The notes under the pieces were generated by a model. It was not told the DNA's origin. It was given only the letters and a program-made list of their open reading frames with translations, and ran no database searches. Below, in pieces: positions 53,558-63,866 of a DNA stretch of 64,000 nt. A program made the position numbers and the translations under genes. Position 1 is the first letter of the stretch, and every line of letters begins with the position of its first letter. Source of the DNA: Paranoxybacillus vitaminiphilus (GTDB taxonomy: Bacteria > Bacillota > Bacilli > Bacillales > Anoxybacillaceae); NCBI RefSeq assembly GCF_003259935.1, contig NZ_QLMH01000001.1, positions 36,004 through 100,003 of the forward strand, written 5' to 3'.

Positions 53558-53647
53558 TTGTTTGATAAACTAGAGAAAAGGCTTGCTATTGTAATGGCAA
53601 TTGTGGCAGTTATCATGCTTTTGTCATTGGTTCGTTATTTTTATTAA
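53558..53647 (+). CDS. Possible 29-residue membrane peptide
   Basis: TTG 53558 with GTGAGGG upstream, stop 53645-53647. MFDKLEKRLAIVMAIVAVIM then LLSLVRYFY: charged start, one hydrophobic helix. Too short to be sure. Confidence 0.35.
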   Translation: MFDKLEKRLAIVMAIVAVIMLLSLVRYFY

Positions 53648-53949
53648 AGAAAAATTGCTAATGATTTAATTACGTTTGTTGATGATAATTTTTACATAAA
53701 TAGTAAATAATTATAGAAGAAACGAAATATATAATCCATTTGTTCTATTTTATGGGTTTTCGTTAGGTAAATCAGCTTATTGAAGTTTTTATTCAAATGT
53801 TAGTAATATAGTTTTAAGCATTCAATTTTGTTAAATATGTTAAATATAGTGATAAAAAACAAATCTATTATTATCTTGAAATATATTGAAATTGGGAAGT
53901 TGTTATAGAACCCCACTATCGGATCTTTACTTACAAAGGAATTGATAGT
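53648..53949. other. AT-rich gap before the GGDEF/EAL gene
   Basis: About 300 bp of very AT-rich sequence with many stops in all frames. No ncRNA, palindrome or clear promoter recognised. Confidence 0.4.
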
Positions 53950-56358
53950 ATGAGGTGGACCGGGTTTACAAGTGAGTTTACTATTGATGAACATCTATTA
54001 TTTATGATTATGAATAAGTTATTTGATATTGTATTTTTAATGAAAGTGGAAGATGGACCGAGATTTCGCTATGTTCGTGTAAGCAATAGCGCTCTTCATT
54101 TAGCCAATTTAGTTGAAGAGGATATGGGAAAGTGCATTGAAGATATTTATTCCCCTGAAATCGCTGCTCATTTAAATGAACAATATCGCAAAGTGCTTGA
54201 AACAAAAAGTGTTGTTGTTTCCAGAGATCGAATGAATACAGCTGATTCTTTCCGCATCGCTGAATCGACTCTTGTTCCGATTGCTGATGAGAATGGGAAT
54301 GTTAGCTACATCCTTTGCTTTACGAGAGATGTGACAGAAATTGTACAGCAAGAGGAACGTCTGCAGGAAATTAACCAGCTGTTTTATTCATTTATGGAAC
54401 ATTCTCATGATGCTTTCGTTTTGTTTGATTTAAACGGACGAATTCTTTGTGTCAATCGCGAGTGGGAGCGTCTTTTAGGGTGGAAGGAGGAAGAGTTGGT
54501 TGGAAAAGAAATCCCTTTTCTTCCAGCAGAGTATCGTTCAAAATTTAAAAATAGTATAAAGAAAATAGCCAATGGCGAGAGTGTGACATCGATTCGCATG
54601 CCGCAAATTTGTAAAGATGGAAGCATTATTTATGTATCAGCAAATATTACTCCGATCTTTGATAAAAACGGAAATGCAGTTGCCGGACTTTCTCTGCTTC
54701 GGGATTTAACTGATTTTATGAAAGTACACGAACAATTGCGGCGAAGCGAAGAGTTATATCGAAAAGTTATTGATTTTTTTCCCGAAATGGTTGTCATTCA
54801 TATGAATGGTACCATTTTGTATATGAATCCAGCAGGGATCGATATGATTAGAGCCGCCAACCAAAATGTCGTTCAAGGACGGCACCTAAACGAATTTATT
54901 AAAAAAGTTGATGGTGCCGATGATGAATGGCTATTAAAGACATTAGAAGGAGAGTTTAAAGAGGTTCAAGTAAAAGGAACAAAGATTCAATATAATGATG
55001 AACAGGCAGAAATTCTTGTGATTCGTGATCTCACGGAACAAAAAACGAAAGACCAAAAAATCAAATTTATGGCGCAATATGATGCATTAACAGGGCTTCC
55101 TAACCGTACCTTTTTAAAAGAAAAATTAAATGAGCAGCTGTTTTCTCACAACGGAAAACAGCTAGCGATTTTATTAATTGATATTGATCGGTTTAAGTTT
55201 ATTAACGATTTGCTCGGTCATTCTAATGGAGATTTAGTTTTGCGTGAAGTAGCTGAACGGTTAAGAACGCTCGATTCGGAAGATGTATTTTTATCACGCA
55301 TTGGCAGTGACGAATTTGTCGTAGCATATACTTATGTAAATGAAGAAGAGCTCAAAAATCTGCTAAATTGTGTCAGCGATGTTTTAAATGAACCTTATTT
55401 TATTGCCGGAGAAAAGTTGAATATTACAACGAGTATTGCCATCAGCCGCTCTTCGGATGCAAATTTGTCAGTTGAGACGTTATTAAGCAATGCAGATAAA
55501 GCGGTTTATTATGCGAAAATGAATGGAACGAACCTTGCTGTTGAGTATAATTCACAAATTCACGATATTTTTGCCAAAAAACTTCGTCTTGAAACTGATT
55601 TGCAAACGGCATTAGAGAAAAACGAATTTTCTCTTTTCTATCAGCCAAAAATTAATTTTCGCTCGAACTCAATTAGTTTAGAAGCTCTGTTGAGATGGGA
55701 ACATTCCCAATTAGGCATGGTCAGTCCTGCAGAATTTATTCCGATTGCTGAAGAAACGAACTTAATTGTTGATATTGGCAAATGGGTACTCGAGCAAGCA
55801 TGCAGAGATGTAAAGAAATTAGAACAAATGGGATTTTCCAATATAAAAATGGCTGTGAATCTATCCGCAAAACAGTTTAATGAAGGCAATTTGGAGAAGG
55901 TTGTTTCTGAGATTTTTAAGAAATTTAATGCCGATGCGAGTTGTTTTGAACTGGAGATTACAGAAACAACGATTATGAAAGATCCAACAGAGACGATTGA
56001 GATATTGCAAAAATTAAAACAAAAAAATATTACCATTGCCATTGATGATTTTGGGGTTAGCTACTCTTCATTAAATTATTTAAACCGTTTTCCAATTGAT
56101 GCGGTTAAAATTGATCGTTCGTTTATTCGTGATTTAAGTGAAAACCGTAAAGGAACGGAAATTGTTGAAATGATGATTTTGCTTGCCCATAAGTTGAATT
56201 TGCGGGTAACGGCAGAAGGGGTAGAAACCGAAGAACAAGTTCGTTATTTGTTAGAAAAAGGTTGTGACGAAATGCAGGGCTATTATTTCAGCAAACCGGT
56301 TCCGTTTAATGAATTGTCCAATGTGTTAACTCGGCTTTTTAACATGATAAATAAATAA
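53950..56358 (+). CDS. PAS-GGDEF-EAL protein, probable c-di-GMP phosphodiesterase
   Basis: 802 residues, no membrane helix. Three PAS-type domains (~10-135, ~138-260, ~265-365), GGDEF (~370-535) and EAL (~550-800). The GGDEF motif is GSDEF at 452-456, so cyclase activity is doubtful. The EAL domain keeps its catalytic set: EALLRWEH at 578, NLSAKQF, EITETT, DDFGVSYSS, KIDRSFI, AEGVETEEQ, QGYYFSKP. I infer a cytoplasmic enzyme that degrades c-di-GMP to pGpG, tuned by PAS signals. It probably influences motility or biofilm decisions alongside the nearby kinases. Confidence 0.87.
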   Translation: MRWTGFTSEFTIDEHLLFMIMNKLFDIVFLMKVEDGPRFRYVRVSNSALHLANLVEEDMGKCIEDIYSPEIAAHLNEQYRKVLETKSVVVSRDRMNTADSFRIAESTLVPIADENGNVSYILCFTRDVTEIVQQEERLQEINQLFYSFMEHSHDAFVLFDLNGRILCVNREWERLLGWKEEELVGKEIPFLPAEYRSKFKNSIKKIANGESVTSIRMPQICKDGSIIYVSANITPIFDKNGNAVAGLSLLRDLTDFMKVHEQLRRSEELYRKVIDFFPEMVVIHMNGTILYMNPAGIDMIRAANQNVVQGRHLNEFIKKVDGADDEWLLKTLEGEFKEVQVKGTKIQYNDEQAEILVIRDLTEQKTKDQKIKFMAQYDALTGLPNRTFLKEKLNEQLFSHNGKQLAILLIDIDRFKFINDLLGHSNGDLVLREVAERLRTLDSEDVFLSRIGSDEFVVAYTYVNEEELKNLLNCVSDVLNEPYFIAGEKLNITTSIAISRSSDANLSVETLLSNADKAVYYAKMNGTNLAVEYNSQIHDIFAKKLRLETDLQTALEKNEFSLFYQPKINFRSNSISLEALLRWEHSQLGMVSPAEFIPIAEETNLIVDIGKWVLEQACRDVKKLEQMGFSNIKMAVNLSAKQFNEGNLEKVVSEIFKKFNADASCFELEITETTIMKDPTETIEILQKLKQKNITIAIDDFGVSYSSLNYLNRFPIDAVKIDRSFIRDLSENRKGTEIVEMMILLAHKLNLRVTAEGVETEEQVRYLLEKGCDEMQGYYFSKPVPFNELSNVLTRLFNMINK

Positions 56359-56415
56359 TTGGGATTTTGGAAAATTGCTTACATATACAAAGAACGTTGT
56401 TTTAACACTTTTTCC

Positions 56416-56458
56416 GAGAAGGTTCCCTTCTAAACAGAGTACAGGGGGGAGAGGTTCA
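56416..56458 (+). mobile_element. Orphan hairpin resembling an IS200/IS605 right end / omega-RNA 3' end, site 3
   Basis: GAGAAGG, then TTCCCTTCT (56423-56431) paired with AGGGGGGAG (56443-56451, three G-U pairs), then AGGTTCA. The upstream TTTAACACTTTTTCCGAGAAG parallels site 2. G-U replacements keep the stem despite sequence drift. Confidence 0.45.
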
Positions 56459-56631
56459 TCAGTTGTTATACAATTGAGAACAAAGCATTGAGATGATAAC
56501 AACTCTTATAAGTGACATAAACAAGGAAAAAATGTTGAACAACAGCTTGTACCCAGGTAGTAATTATGAAGAAGAAAACAAATCTCTTTGCAAAATAAAA
56601 TGGACGATTGTAATGAAGGTAATTACCCGCT

Positions 56632-56835
56632 TTACTTCTCTTGCGGCTCTTGCTGATATAATTTTTTGCGGATGTATTCTCTTGGTTTAAACGGTTCACT
56701 GTTATCTCTGTCATTGTTGTTTGCGAGTCTCTCTTCTGTCCAGACGAGAGGCTCGCTTTTTTTTAAGAGTGGCGTCGTATGAGTAGTGAGTGGTGGCAGA
56801 ACCCAAATCATAAATACCAGAAGAATTTGTTTCAT
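56632..56835 (-). CDS. Small secreted or membrane-anchored protein, 67 residues
   Basis: ATG at minus 56835 after CGGAGG. The first ~20 residues (MKQILLVFMIWVLPPLTTHT) are hydrophobic like a signal peptide; the rest is highly charged (ERLANNNDRDNSEPFKPREY). No family recognised. It diverges from mrpA, 137 bp away. Confidence 0.55.
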   Translation of the reverse strand: MKQILLVFMIWVLPPLTTHTTPLLKKSEPLVWTEERLANNNDRDNSEPFKPREYIRKKLYQQEPQEK

Positions 56836-56972
56836 TTATGTAGCCTCCGTTCGTAAATAATCGTTCATTATTAAGTTTGAAAAAAATGAAACTTTTTATA
56901 CGTTTATTCCGTAAAAAAACAGGATAGATGTATCGATCGGGGGAACAACTACGTAAATAGGAGGTTGATCAA

Positions 56973-59381
56973 ATGTCTACATTACATTGGGCGATGGTCG
57001 CACCGTTTATGCTTGCTTTATTCGTTCCGTTTTTGTATAAACATGTCCGCTCTATACATACAGGATGGTTTATCCTTCCTTTACCTGTAGCATTATTTTT
57101 TTATTTTATTCGTTATATGGACATTGTTCAGCAGTATGAAACGGTAACTGAGACCGTTCCATGGATTCCTTCACTCAATATTCACTTTACTGCTTACGTA
57201 GATGGGCTAAGCTTATTATTTTCTCTTTTAATTACAGGAATTGGTTCTCTTGTTGTGCTGTATTCCATTTATTACTTAGAAAAAGAGAAAGAAAAGCTGC
57301 ATCATTTTTACGTATATTTGCTTTTATTTATGGGGGCCATGCTCGGCGTTGTCCTATCGGATCATCTCATTACTTTGTACTTATTTTGGGAATTAACGTC
57401 CATTTCTTCGTTTTTGCTCATCGCTTACTGGTATAAGCGGGAACGCTCCCGCTACGGGGCGAAAAAATCAATGTTAATTACGATGTTCGGCGGACTGTTA
57501 ATGCTCGGCGGTTTTTTAGCGTTATCGGTGATGGGAGATACGTATAGCATTCGCGAATTGTTGGCGCACTCGTCTACCTTTGTAAACGAACCGCTGTTTT
57601 CTGTTGCCTTGTTGCTCATTTTATTAGGAGCGTTTACAAAATCAGCTCAGTTTCCATTTTACATTTGGCTCCCGGACGCGATGGAGGCACCAACGCCTGT
57701 GAGTGCGTATTTGCACTCGGCAACGATGGTTAAAGCAGGTATTTACCTTGTTGCGCGGTTAACACCGATCTTTGCGCTCTCACCGCTTTGGATTTGGCTT
57801 GTCGGCGGAACGGGGATTGTCACGTTGTTTTGGGCTTCGTTTCTCGCCTCTCGTCAAACCGATTTAAAGGGAATATTGGCATACTCGACTGTGAGTCAAC
57901 TCGGCTTAATTATGTCGCTGCTTGGTATCGGTGCGCTTGCGTTTCATTATAATTTTGCAGAAAACATTTTTATAGTGGCAACGTTAGCAGCTGTGTTTCA
58001 TTTGTTTAATCATGCTACATTCAAAGGAAGCTTATTTATGGTCGTTGGCATCGTCGATCATGAGACGGGAACGCGGGATATTCGGCGTCTCGGCGGGCTA
58101 ATGACAGTGATGCCGATGACATTTACGATCGCGCTCATCGGTTCGTTATCGATGGCCGGCCTACCGCCATTTAACGGCTTTTTGAGCAAGGAAATGTTTT
58201 TTACAGCCATGCTTCGCGTCTTAGAAGCGGACATTTTTTCATTGGAAACATGGGGAATTTTGTTTCCGGTCCTCGCTTGGTGTGGGAGCGTATTCACGTT
58301 TTTATACAGCTTTTTGCTTATAAGTAAGACATTTTTAGGCGAATATCGCCCGGAACGGCTGGAGAAAGAGGCACACGAAGCACCTGTTGGCATGCTGCTT
58401 GCACCGATGTTGCTTGCCTTACTCGTTATTGTAATCGGCTTTGTTCCGAACATATTATCCGATACAGTGCTTGCCCCTGCTGTGTATGCGGTTTTAAACG
58501 GACTTTTTAAGCCGGGAGAAGGCGTTGATGTGCACATTGCGCACTGGCATGGCTGGACACCTGAAGTATTTATGACGCTCGGGGTCATTGCCGTTGGAAC
58601 CGTCGTGTATAAGACGTTTCCGAAATGGAACGGTGTGTATCGCCGCCTTCCAGAACGTCTTTCATTGAACCATCTATATAACCGCTTATTAGAATGGATG
58701 GAAAAAGGTTCTTTCGCACTTAATGAACGATATATGACCGGCTCGGTTCGCACCTATCTCATTTATATATTTACAGCGATTATTGCTTTACTTTCCGTTT
58801 CCATTGTTTTAAAGGGGCAATGGAATATCGAAATAAGCCGATTCGCTCCTGTCGGTATATATGAAATTGTATTAGCTGTGGTCATCGTTGCTGGCGCATT
58901 GACAACGCTCGTTTCCAAATCGCGTTTAACATCGATCATTGCCCTTGGTTCTGTCGGTTATACGGTTGCTTTGTTTTTCGTTCTTTTCCGGGCGCCCGAT
59001 TTGGCGTTGACTCAGCTTGTTATTGAAACCATTTCTGTCGCTTTGTTTTTGCTTTGCTTTTATCATTTGCCGAAACTCAGAGACCACGGAAAAGGATACA
59101 GCTTTAAGTTGACGAATGCAATTATTTCTATTGCTGTAGGGGTTGTCGTAAGCACAATTGCTTTTCTTTCCCACGCTTACAAACCTTTCGAATCGATTTC
59201 ACAATATTATGTAGAAAATACGTATGAAAAAGCAGCGGGGAAAAATATGGTAAATGTTATTTTAGTTGATTTTCGCGGTTTTGATACACTGTTTGAAATA
59301 TGTGTATTAGCGATTGCTGCGTTAGGGATTTATGGAATGATTAAGTTAAGAATGACAAAGGAGGAGAAGCTGGAAAAATGA
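56973..59381 (+). CDS. mrpA: Na+/H+ antiporter subunit MrpA
   Basis: 802 residues, about 20 helices: an NADH-quinone oxidoreductase ND5-like part (LYLFWELTSISSFLLIAYW, the proton-path Glu and Lys; PTPVSAYLHSATMVKAGIYL) plus the MrpA-specific C-terminal MbhD/E-like helices (APDLALTQLVIETISVALFL). First gene of the seven-gene Mrp antiporter, which exports Na+ for H+ in alkaline or salty conditions. GGAGG precedes the ATG; the stop overlaps mrpB by 4 bases. Confidence 0.95.
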   Translation: MSTLHWAMVAPFMLALFVPFLYKHVRSIHTGWFILPLPVALFFYFIRYMDIVQQYETVTETVPWIPSLNIHFTAYVDGLSLLFSLLITGIGSLVVLYSIYYLEKEKEKLHHFYVYLLLFMGAMLGVVLSDHLITLYLFWELTSISSFLLIAYWYKRERSRYGAKKSMLITMFGGLLMLGGFLALSVMGDTYSIRELLAHSSTFVNEPLFSVALLLILLGAFTKSAQFPFYIWLPDAMEAPTPVSAYLHSATMVKAGIYLVARLTPIFALSPLWIWLVGGTGIVTLFWASFLASRQTDLKGILAYSTVSQLGLIMSLLGIGALAFHYNFAENIFIVATLAAVFHLFNHATFKGSLFMVVGIVDHETGTRDIRRLGGLMTVMPMTFTIALIGSLSMAGLPPFNGFLSKEMFFTAMLRVLEADIFSLETWGILFPVLAWCGSVFTFLYSFLLISKTFLGEYRPERLEKEAHEAPVGMLLAPMLLALLVIVIGFVPNILSDTVLAPAVYAVLNGLFKPGEGVDVHIAHWHGWTPEVFMTLGVIAVGTVVYKTFPKWNGVYRRLPERLSLNHLYNRLLEWMEKGSFALNERYMTGSVRTYLIYIFTAIIALLSVSIVLKGQWNIEISRFAPVGIYEIVLAVVIVAGALTTLVSKSRLTSIIALGSVGYTVALFFVLFRAPDLALTQLVIETISVALFLLCFYHLPKLRDHGKGYSFKLTNAIISIAVGVVVSTIAFLSHAYKPFESISQYYVENTYEKAAGKNMVNVILVDFRGFDTLFEICVLAIAALGIYGMIKLRMTKEEKLEK

Positions 59382-59794
59382 ATAATGTGATTTTGCGAAC
59401 GATTACGGCGGTTGTCGTGCCAATTATTGCACTATTTTCGATCCAGCTTTTCTTCGCCGGTCATTATTATCCGGGCGGGGGATTTATCGGCGGATTAATG
59501 GCAGCCGGAGCGATCGTCTTGCTATTAATCGTATTCGATATACGCACGGTTCGGAAGATGATTCCAATTAATTATCAATGGTTGATCGGGACAGGTTTGT
59601 TATTTGCAGTTGGAACTAGCGCCGGTTCTTTGTTGTTTAACGTCCCTTTTTTAACGCATGCTTATCGCTACGTACACTTGCCGTTGTTAGGGAAAACATC
59701 GCTGCATACAGCCGTTCTTTTCGATACAGGTGTGTATCTTGTTGTTGTTGGCATTACGCTAGTGATTATTGAGACGATAGGAGAGAGCGATTAA
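59378..59794 (+). CDS. mrpB: Na+/H+ antiporter subunit MrpB
   Basis: 138 residues, four helices, with [21 protein letters not shown], the MnhB/MrpB signature. Part of the Mrp membrane complex; overlaps mrpA by 4 bases and mrpC by 1 base. Confidence 0.93.
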   Translation: MNNVILRTITAVVVPIIALFSIQLFFAGHYYPGGGFIGGLMAAGAIVLLLIVFDIRTVRKMIPINYQWLIGTGLLFAVGTSAGSLLFNVPFLTHAYRYVHLPLLGKTSLHTAVLFDTGVYLVVVGITLVIIETIGESD

Positions 59795-60135
59795 TGGAAT
59801 TAGTCATGATCATTGTTATCGGTTTTTTATTCGCTGCCGCTACGTACTTAATGTTGAGCAAAAGTTTGCTGCGCATCATTATCGGCACAGGCTTGCTTAG
59901 TCACGGGGCTCATCTGCTTTTATTGACGATGGGGGGATTAAAAGAAGGCGCTCCTCCGCTGCTTGGAGAACATGCGGAACGGTATGTCGATCCGCTTCCG
60001 CAAGCGCTTATTTTAACTGCGATTGTTATTAGTTTCGGGGTGACTGCCTTTTTCTTAGTCCTTGCTTATCGTTCTTATCAAGAGCTTGGAACAGATAATA
60101 TGGAACAGATGAGGGGAAAGGAAGAAGATGATTAA
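59794..60135 (+). CDS. mrpC: Na+/H+ antiporter subunit MrpC
   Basis: 113 residues, three helices, similar to NuoK ([25 protein letters not shown], then [20 protein letters not shown]). Sits between the A and D proton modules in the complex. Overlaps mrpD by 8 bases. Confidence 0.93.
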   Translation: MELVMIIVIGFLFAAATYLMLSKSLLRIIIGTGLLSHGAHLLLLTMGGLKEGAPPLLGEHAERYVDPLPQALILTAIVISFGVTAFFLVLAYRSYQELGTDNMEQMRGKEEDD

Positions 60136-61600
60136 CTTATTACTGTTGCCAATACTTATTCCGTTAGTAACTGCGATTTTACTTATTTTCTTTAAAGATC
60201 GTGTGGTTTGGCAAAAAGCTTTGTCATTAGTGGCAATACTTTTTCAGCTAGCTGCCAGCGTTCTTTTAGTCCGCCGTGTTTACCTAGAAGGCATCCAAAC
60301 GTTGAACATCGGAAGCTGGCCGGCTCCATTCGGTATAACGCTTGTCTCTGATATGCTGTCTGCCCTTCTTGTGTTGACAACAAGCATTGTAGCACTTGCG
60401 TGTTTAATTTATTCATTTTATGCAATCGGGAAAGAACGGGAGAAGTTTTACTATTACTCCTTTTTTCAATTTTTGCTTGTCGGTGTAAACGGGGCGTTTA
60501 CAACAGGAGATATTTTTAACTTATTCGTTTTTTTTGAAGTCATGTTAATGTCCTCGTATGTGTTGCTCGTTCTTGGGGGAACGAAAATGCAATTGCGGGA
60601 AACAATTAAATATACTCTTGTGAACGTGATTTCATCGGCATTGTTTGTCATTGCAGTTGGTTATTTATATGCTGTAACCGGAACATTGAATATGGCGCAT
60701 TTGTCCATCCGTATTGCTGAACTTGGACAGTCTTCGGTTTTAACGATTATCGCTGTGTTGTTTTTAATTGTATTTGGCTTAAAAGGAGCTATTTTTCCGC
60801 TTTATTTTTGGCTGCCTGGCTCATACTATGCACCGCCGACACCTGTCCTTGCTTTGTTCGGCGGCTTGTTGACAAAGGTTGGCGTTTATTCCATTTTACG
60901 TACGTTTACGCTTTTGTTTTATCACGACACTAGCTACACGCATGCTTTATTAGGATGGCTGTCAATGGCTACAATTGTTGTTGGGGTGATTGGGGCGATC
61001 GCCTACCGAAATTTGCGGCAAATCGTCATTTATAACATTATTGTCGCCGTTGGGGTGATTACATTTGGAATTTCGCTGATGTCACCGGAAAGTTTAGAAG
61101 GATCTATCTTTTACTTGCTTCAAGATATGGTAATGAAATCGGTATTGTTCCTCCTTGTTGGAATCGTTGTGTACGTGACTGGAACAAACGATTTAAACAA
61201 GTTTAGCGGTTTAATTCAGTCTTATCCTCTGCTCGGCTGGTTGTTTTTTATTGTTGCTTTGTCGCTGGCAGGCGTGCCGCCGTTTAGCGGATTTATTGGT
61301 AAACTATTGATTGTGAAAGCGAGCCTAACAGAAGGACTGCTTTTTGAAGCAATTATTGTATTACTGTCCAGCCTTCTTGTCCTTTACTCCGTTATGAAAA
61401 TTTTTATGAACGGCTTTTGGGGCGAGAAAAAAGGATATGAGCCGAAACCGATTGGGGCACTTTATGTTCCCGTTGTGTTTTTAATTTTGTTATCTGTTCT
61501 GTATGGAGTCGGCATTGAATTCATTCGCCCGTTCATTGTTGAGGCGACCTCAGTGCTCGTTGATCCAATGATTTATATACAAGCGGTGTTAAAGGAGTAG
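60128..61600 (+). CDS. mrpD: Na+/H+ antiporter subunit MrpD
   Basis: 490 residues, about 14 helices, NuoM/N-like. [20 protein letters not shown] carries the conserved Glu of TM5 and [25 protein letters not shown] the conserved Lys region; both are needed for antiport in studied Mrp systems. mrpE starts 6 bp after the stop. Confidence 0.95.
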   Translation: MINLLLLPILIPLVTAILLIFFKDRVVWQKALSLVAILFQLAASVLLVRRVYLEGIQTLNIGSWPAPFGITLVSDMLSALLVLTTSIVALACLIYSFYAIGKEREKFYYYSFFQFLLVGVNGAFTTGDIFNLFVFFEVMLMSSYVLLVLGGTKMQLRETIKYTLVNVISSALFVIAVGYLYAVTGTLNMAHLSIRIAELGQSSVLTIIAVLFLIVFGLKGAIFPLYFWLPGSYYAPPTPVLALFGGLLTKVGVYSILRTFTLLFYHDTSYTHALLGWLSMATIVVGVIGAIAYRNLRQIVIYNIIVAVGVITFGISLMSPESLEGSIFYLLQDMVMKSVLFLLVGIVVYVTGTNDLNKFSGLIQSYPLLGWLFFIVALSLAGVPPFSGFIGKLLIVKASLTEGLLFEAIIVLLSSLLVLYSVMKIFMNGFWGEKKGYEPKPIGALYVPVVFLILLSVLYGVGIEFIRPFIVEATSVLVDPMIYIQAVLKE

Positions 61601-61606
61601 AGAACG

Positions 61607-62083
61607 ATGGCTTTTCAAATTTTATTAAATGTCTTTTTAGCATTTGTTTGGATGTTTTTAACTGTTTCATTTAATGGTGCTTCATTTTTGATCGGTTATT
61701 TAATTGGTTTGTTAATCATTTTTATTTTGCGCCGCTTTTTTCATTCGCGTTTTTATTTAATTCCATTGTTCGTCATCGTGAAGCTCGTATTTATTTTCTT
61801 AAAGGAGCTTCTTTTATCAAATATTGCCGTGGTGAAAGTTGTGTTAAATCGTTCATTGGATATTCGCCCGGGTATTTTTGCTTTGCCGACTGAGTTGGAA
61901 AAAGATTGGGAAGTGACGGTTTTATCTCTTTTAATTACATTAACACCGGGGACGCTCGTTTTAGATGTATCAGAAGATGGAAGAACGTTATATATTCATG
62001 CCCTCGACGTCCCAGATGTGAAAGAAACAATTAAATCCATAAAAGAATCGTTTGAGAAGACGATTATGGAGGTGAGCCAATAA
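61607..62083 (+). CDS. mrpE: Na+/H+ antiporter subunit MrpE
   Basis: 158 residues with two or three N-terminal helices and a cytoplasmic domain holding the TLLSLLITLTPGTLVLDVSEDG-like segment (here LSLLITLTPGTLVLDVSEDG), typical of MnhE/MrpE. Complex assembly subunit; mrpF begins 1 bp after the stop. Confidence 0.93.
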   Translation: MAFQILLNVFLAFVWMFLTVSFNGASFLIGYLIGLLIIFILRRFFHSRFYLIPLFVIVKLVFIFLKELLLSNIAVVKVVLNRSLDIRPGIFALPTELEKDWEVTVLSLLITLTPGTLVLDVSEDGRTLYIHALDVPDVKETIKSIKESFEKTIMEVSQ

Positions 62084-62084
62084 A

Positions 62085-62360
62085 ATGGTTTTAACCATTT
62101 CCCTTGTCATTCTTTCTTTGGCAATGCTTGGTTTTCTGTATCGGGTGATCAAAGGTCCAAGTGTCGCTGACCGCGTCATGGCTCTTGATGCGATGGGAAT
62201 TACGCTTGCCGGGATGGTTGCGGTTGTGTCCGTTTTGCTGAAAACGAGCGCATTTCTTGATGTCATTTTGCTCATCGGTATTTTAGCGTTTGTAGGAACC
62301 GTTGCTTTCGCCAAGTTTTTAGAGAGAGGGGTCGTTATAGAGCGTGAAAGAAATCGCTAA
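62085..62360 (+). CDS. mrpF: Na+/H+ antiporter subunit MrpF
   Basis: 91 residues, three helices; RVIKGPSVADRVMALDAMG is the family signature. In B. subtilis MrpF also takes part in cholate export. Overlaps mrpG by 17 bases. Confidence 0.93.
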   Translation: MVLTISLVILSLAMLGFLYRVIKGPSVADRVMALDAMGITLAGMVAVVSVLLKTSAFLDVILLIGILAFVGTVAFAKFLERGVVIERERNR

Positions 62361-62691
62361 CATCCTCGTCATGATTTTCATTTTGTCCGGTTCACTTTTA
62401 ACGTTGTTGTCAGCTATTGGAGTAATCCGTTTGCCGGATGTGTATACAAGAAGCCATGCGATTGGGAAAAGCACGACGCTTGGGATTATGTCGATTTTGC
62501 TTGGAACATTTTTGTACTTTTTTATCAACGACAATCATTTTGAAGCTCCTTTGCTGCTCAGCATTGCTTTTGTTTTCATGACGTCTCCTGTTGCCTCCCA
62601 TTTAATCAGCCGTGCTGCGTACTACTCCCGTGTTGAGTTATGGGAGAAAACGGTGCGCGATGACCTGAAACATAAAAGAAACGAAGGCTGA
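62344..62691 (+). CDS. mrpG: Na+/H+ antiporter subunit MrpG
   Basis: 115 residues from GTG 62344, three helices, with IGVIRLPDVYTRSHAIGKSTTLG, the MnhG/MrpG signature. Last gene of the operon; its stop codon lies in the terminator stem. Confidence 0.93.
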   Translation: MKEIANILVMIFILSGSLLTLLSAIGVIRLPDVYTRSHAIGKSTTLGIMSILLGTFLYFFINDNHFEAPLLLSIAFVFMTSPVASHLISRAAYYSRVELWEKTVRDDLKHKRNEG

Positions 62692-62720
62692 TGTGAATGT
62701 ATCAGCCTTTGTTTTTTCTT
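62684..62720 (+). terminator. Terminator of the mrp operon
   Basis: AAGGCTGAT (62684-62692) pairs with ATCAGCCTT (62701-62709), followed by a T-rich run. Confidence 0.88.
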
Positions 62721-62916
62721 TCTACTTTATAATATAAGGGGATCATATCAGTTAAGACTATCATTGATTTTTTCTTGCTTGTTAAGCTGTTTGGAGGATC
62801 TCTCTTTCCGCTTCTGTTCTTTTATCTCTAGATACAGTCAAGTTAGCTGCTTCCTCGCTTACTTTGTTTTGTCTCCTTTTTTTCATTCATATCACTGCTT
62901 CTTAATTAAATGAAAG

Positions 62917-63681
62917 TTACGTTAAACAGTATGCTTTAATAATCGCATTTAGTTCATTGTAATGTTTCGTCGGGATTTGATGTCTTGCTTTTGAAATATA
63001 AATAGTATCCGTATGTGGAACGTATTTTTTAAAGATATTCTCATAATAGTGAACATAATAATCGCGGGCACCGTATATAAGAAGAAGCGGAATGTTTAAC
63101 TGAGATAAACGTTCTGTGCAATTATAGCGCAATCCTTCGGTATACATTTGGTACAAATCTCCTTCATTCGTTAGACGCGCGTATTGCTCAATTGCTTTTT
63201 TTTCCGCATAGTGTTTCCCGTGAGCTAGACCTAGCACTTTAGCTAAAAGGGGAATGCCACGGTTTTTTACTGTGTAAATCCCCAATAAAAATTCCAAATG
63301 TAATAATGTTGTACAAACTTCGGAAAACCCGCCAATTAGCATTAATTTTTCAATGCGTTTTGGATAAGAAAGTGCAAATTCCAGTGCAATCGCTCCACCG
63401 TTTGAATAGCCGCAAATAACCGCTTTGTCAATGTCAAGATGATCAAGCAGTATTTTTAAGTCATCGGCAAGTAAATGAATGGTAATTGCTTTATTAGATG
63501 GACTGCTTTTTCCGTTGCCGCGCATATCGTAAGTGATGACGCGAAGATGCTCAGCCAGCTTTTTTTGATTGGAAAACGTAATGCTGCCCATACCGGGAGG
63601 ATGAACAAATATAAGCGGTCTTCCTGAACCTTCATCCTCGTAATATAGACGGACAAAATCTTCAACAAATATGTAAGGCAT
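62917..63681 (-). CDS. Alpha/beta hydrolase
   Basis: 254 residues. Nucleophile elbow GYSNGG (Ser ~91), oxyanion region VHPPGMGS, Asp in GARDYY and His in ARHQIP give a complete triad. YDMRGNGKS is the usual loop after strand 4. Esterase, lipase or C-C hydrolase activity is possible; the substrate is not readable. AAGGTG-like ribosome-binding site on the minus strand. The 62721-62916 gap beyond its stop holds only a 34-codon frame ending like a TetR N-terminus (DKRTEAEREILQTA then stop), probably a remnant. Confidence 0.82.
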   Translation of the reverse strand: MPYIFVEDFVRLYYEDEGSGRPLIFVHPPGMGSITFSNQKKLAEHLRVITYDMRGNGKSSPSNKAITIHLLADDLKILLDHLDIDKAVICGYSNGGAIALEFALSYPKRIEKLMLIGGFSEVCTTLLHLEFLLGIYTVKNRGIPLLAKVLGLAHGKHYAEKKAIEQYARLTNEGDLYQMYTEGLRYNCTERLSQLNIPLLLIYGARDYYVHYYENIFKKYVPHTDTIYISKARHQIPTKHYNELNAIIKAYCLT

Positions 63682-63796
63682 CTTTTTACCTCCATTGCAA
63701 TGATAGTTATAGTATTCATGTTCTTTTTCAATTTTTATGTATATTTAAAAAAGGATGAGATCTCTTTGATGAATAGATATATTTCTTTTTCTTCCA

Positions 63797-63825
63797 TTGA
63801 CGATTGATTGTTCATTGCGTAAGAT
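63797..63825 (+). promoter_or_regulatory. Possible promoter for glcT
   Basis: TTGACG (63797-63802) and TAAGAT (63820-63825), 17 bp apart, 42 bp before the GTG start. Confidence 0.45.
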
Positions 63826-63833
63826 GATAGTAT

Positions 63834-63847
63834 TGTAAACGTTTAAA
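63834..63847. promoter_or_regulatory. cre-like site downstream of the glcT promoter
   Basis: TGTAAACGTTTAAA matches the CcpA consensus TGWAANCGNTNWCA except at one position (A for C at position 13). If used it would act as a roadblock to glcT transcription. Confidence 0.35.
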
Positions 63848-63866
63848 TTAAAGGAGATGGGCTTTT

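Noticed and set aside
58058-58753. 231-codon antisense frame inside mrpA
   Set aside because: Arg/Ser-rich with no start signal; mrpA on the other strand is complete and well conserved.
62782-62886. 34-codon minus-strand frame ending in a TetR-like N-terminus
   Set aside because: Stops where a TetR helix-turn-helix would begin and lacks a good ribosome-binding site; at most a remnant.
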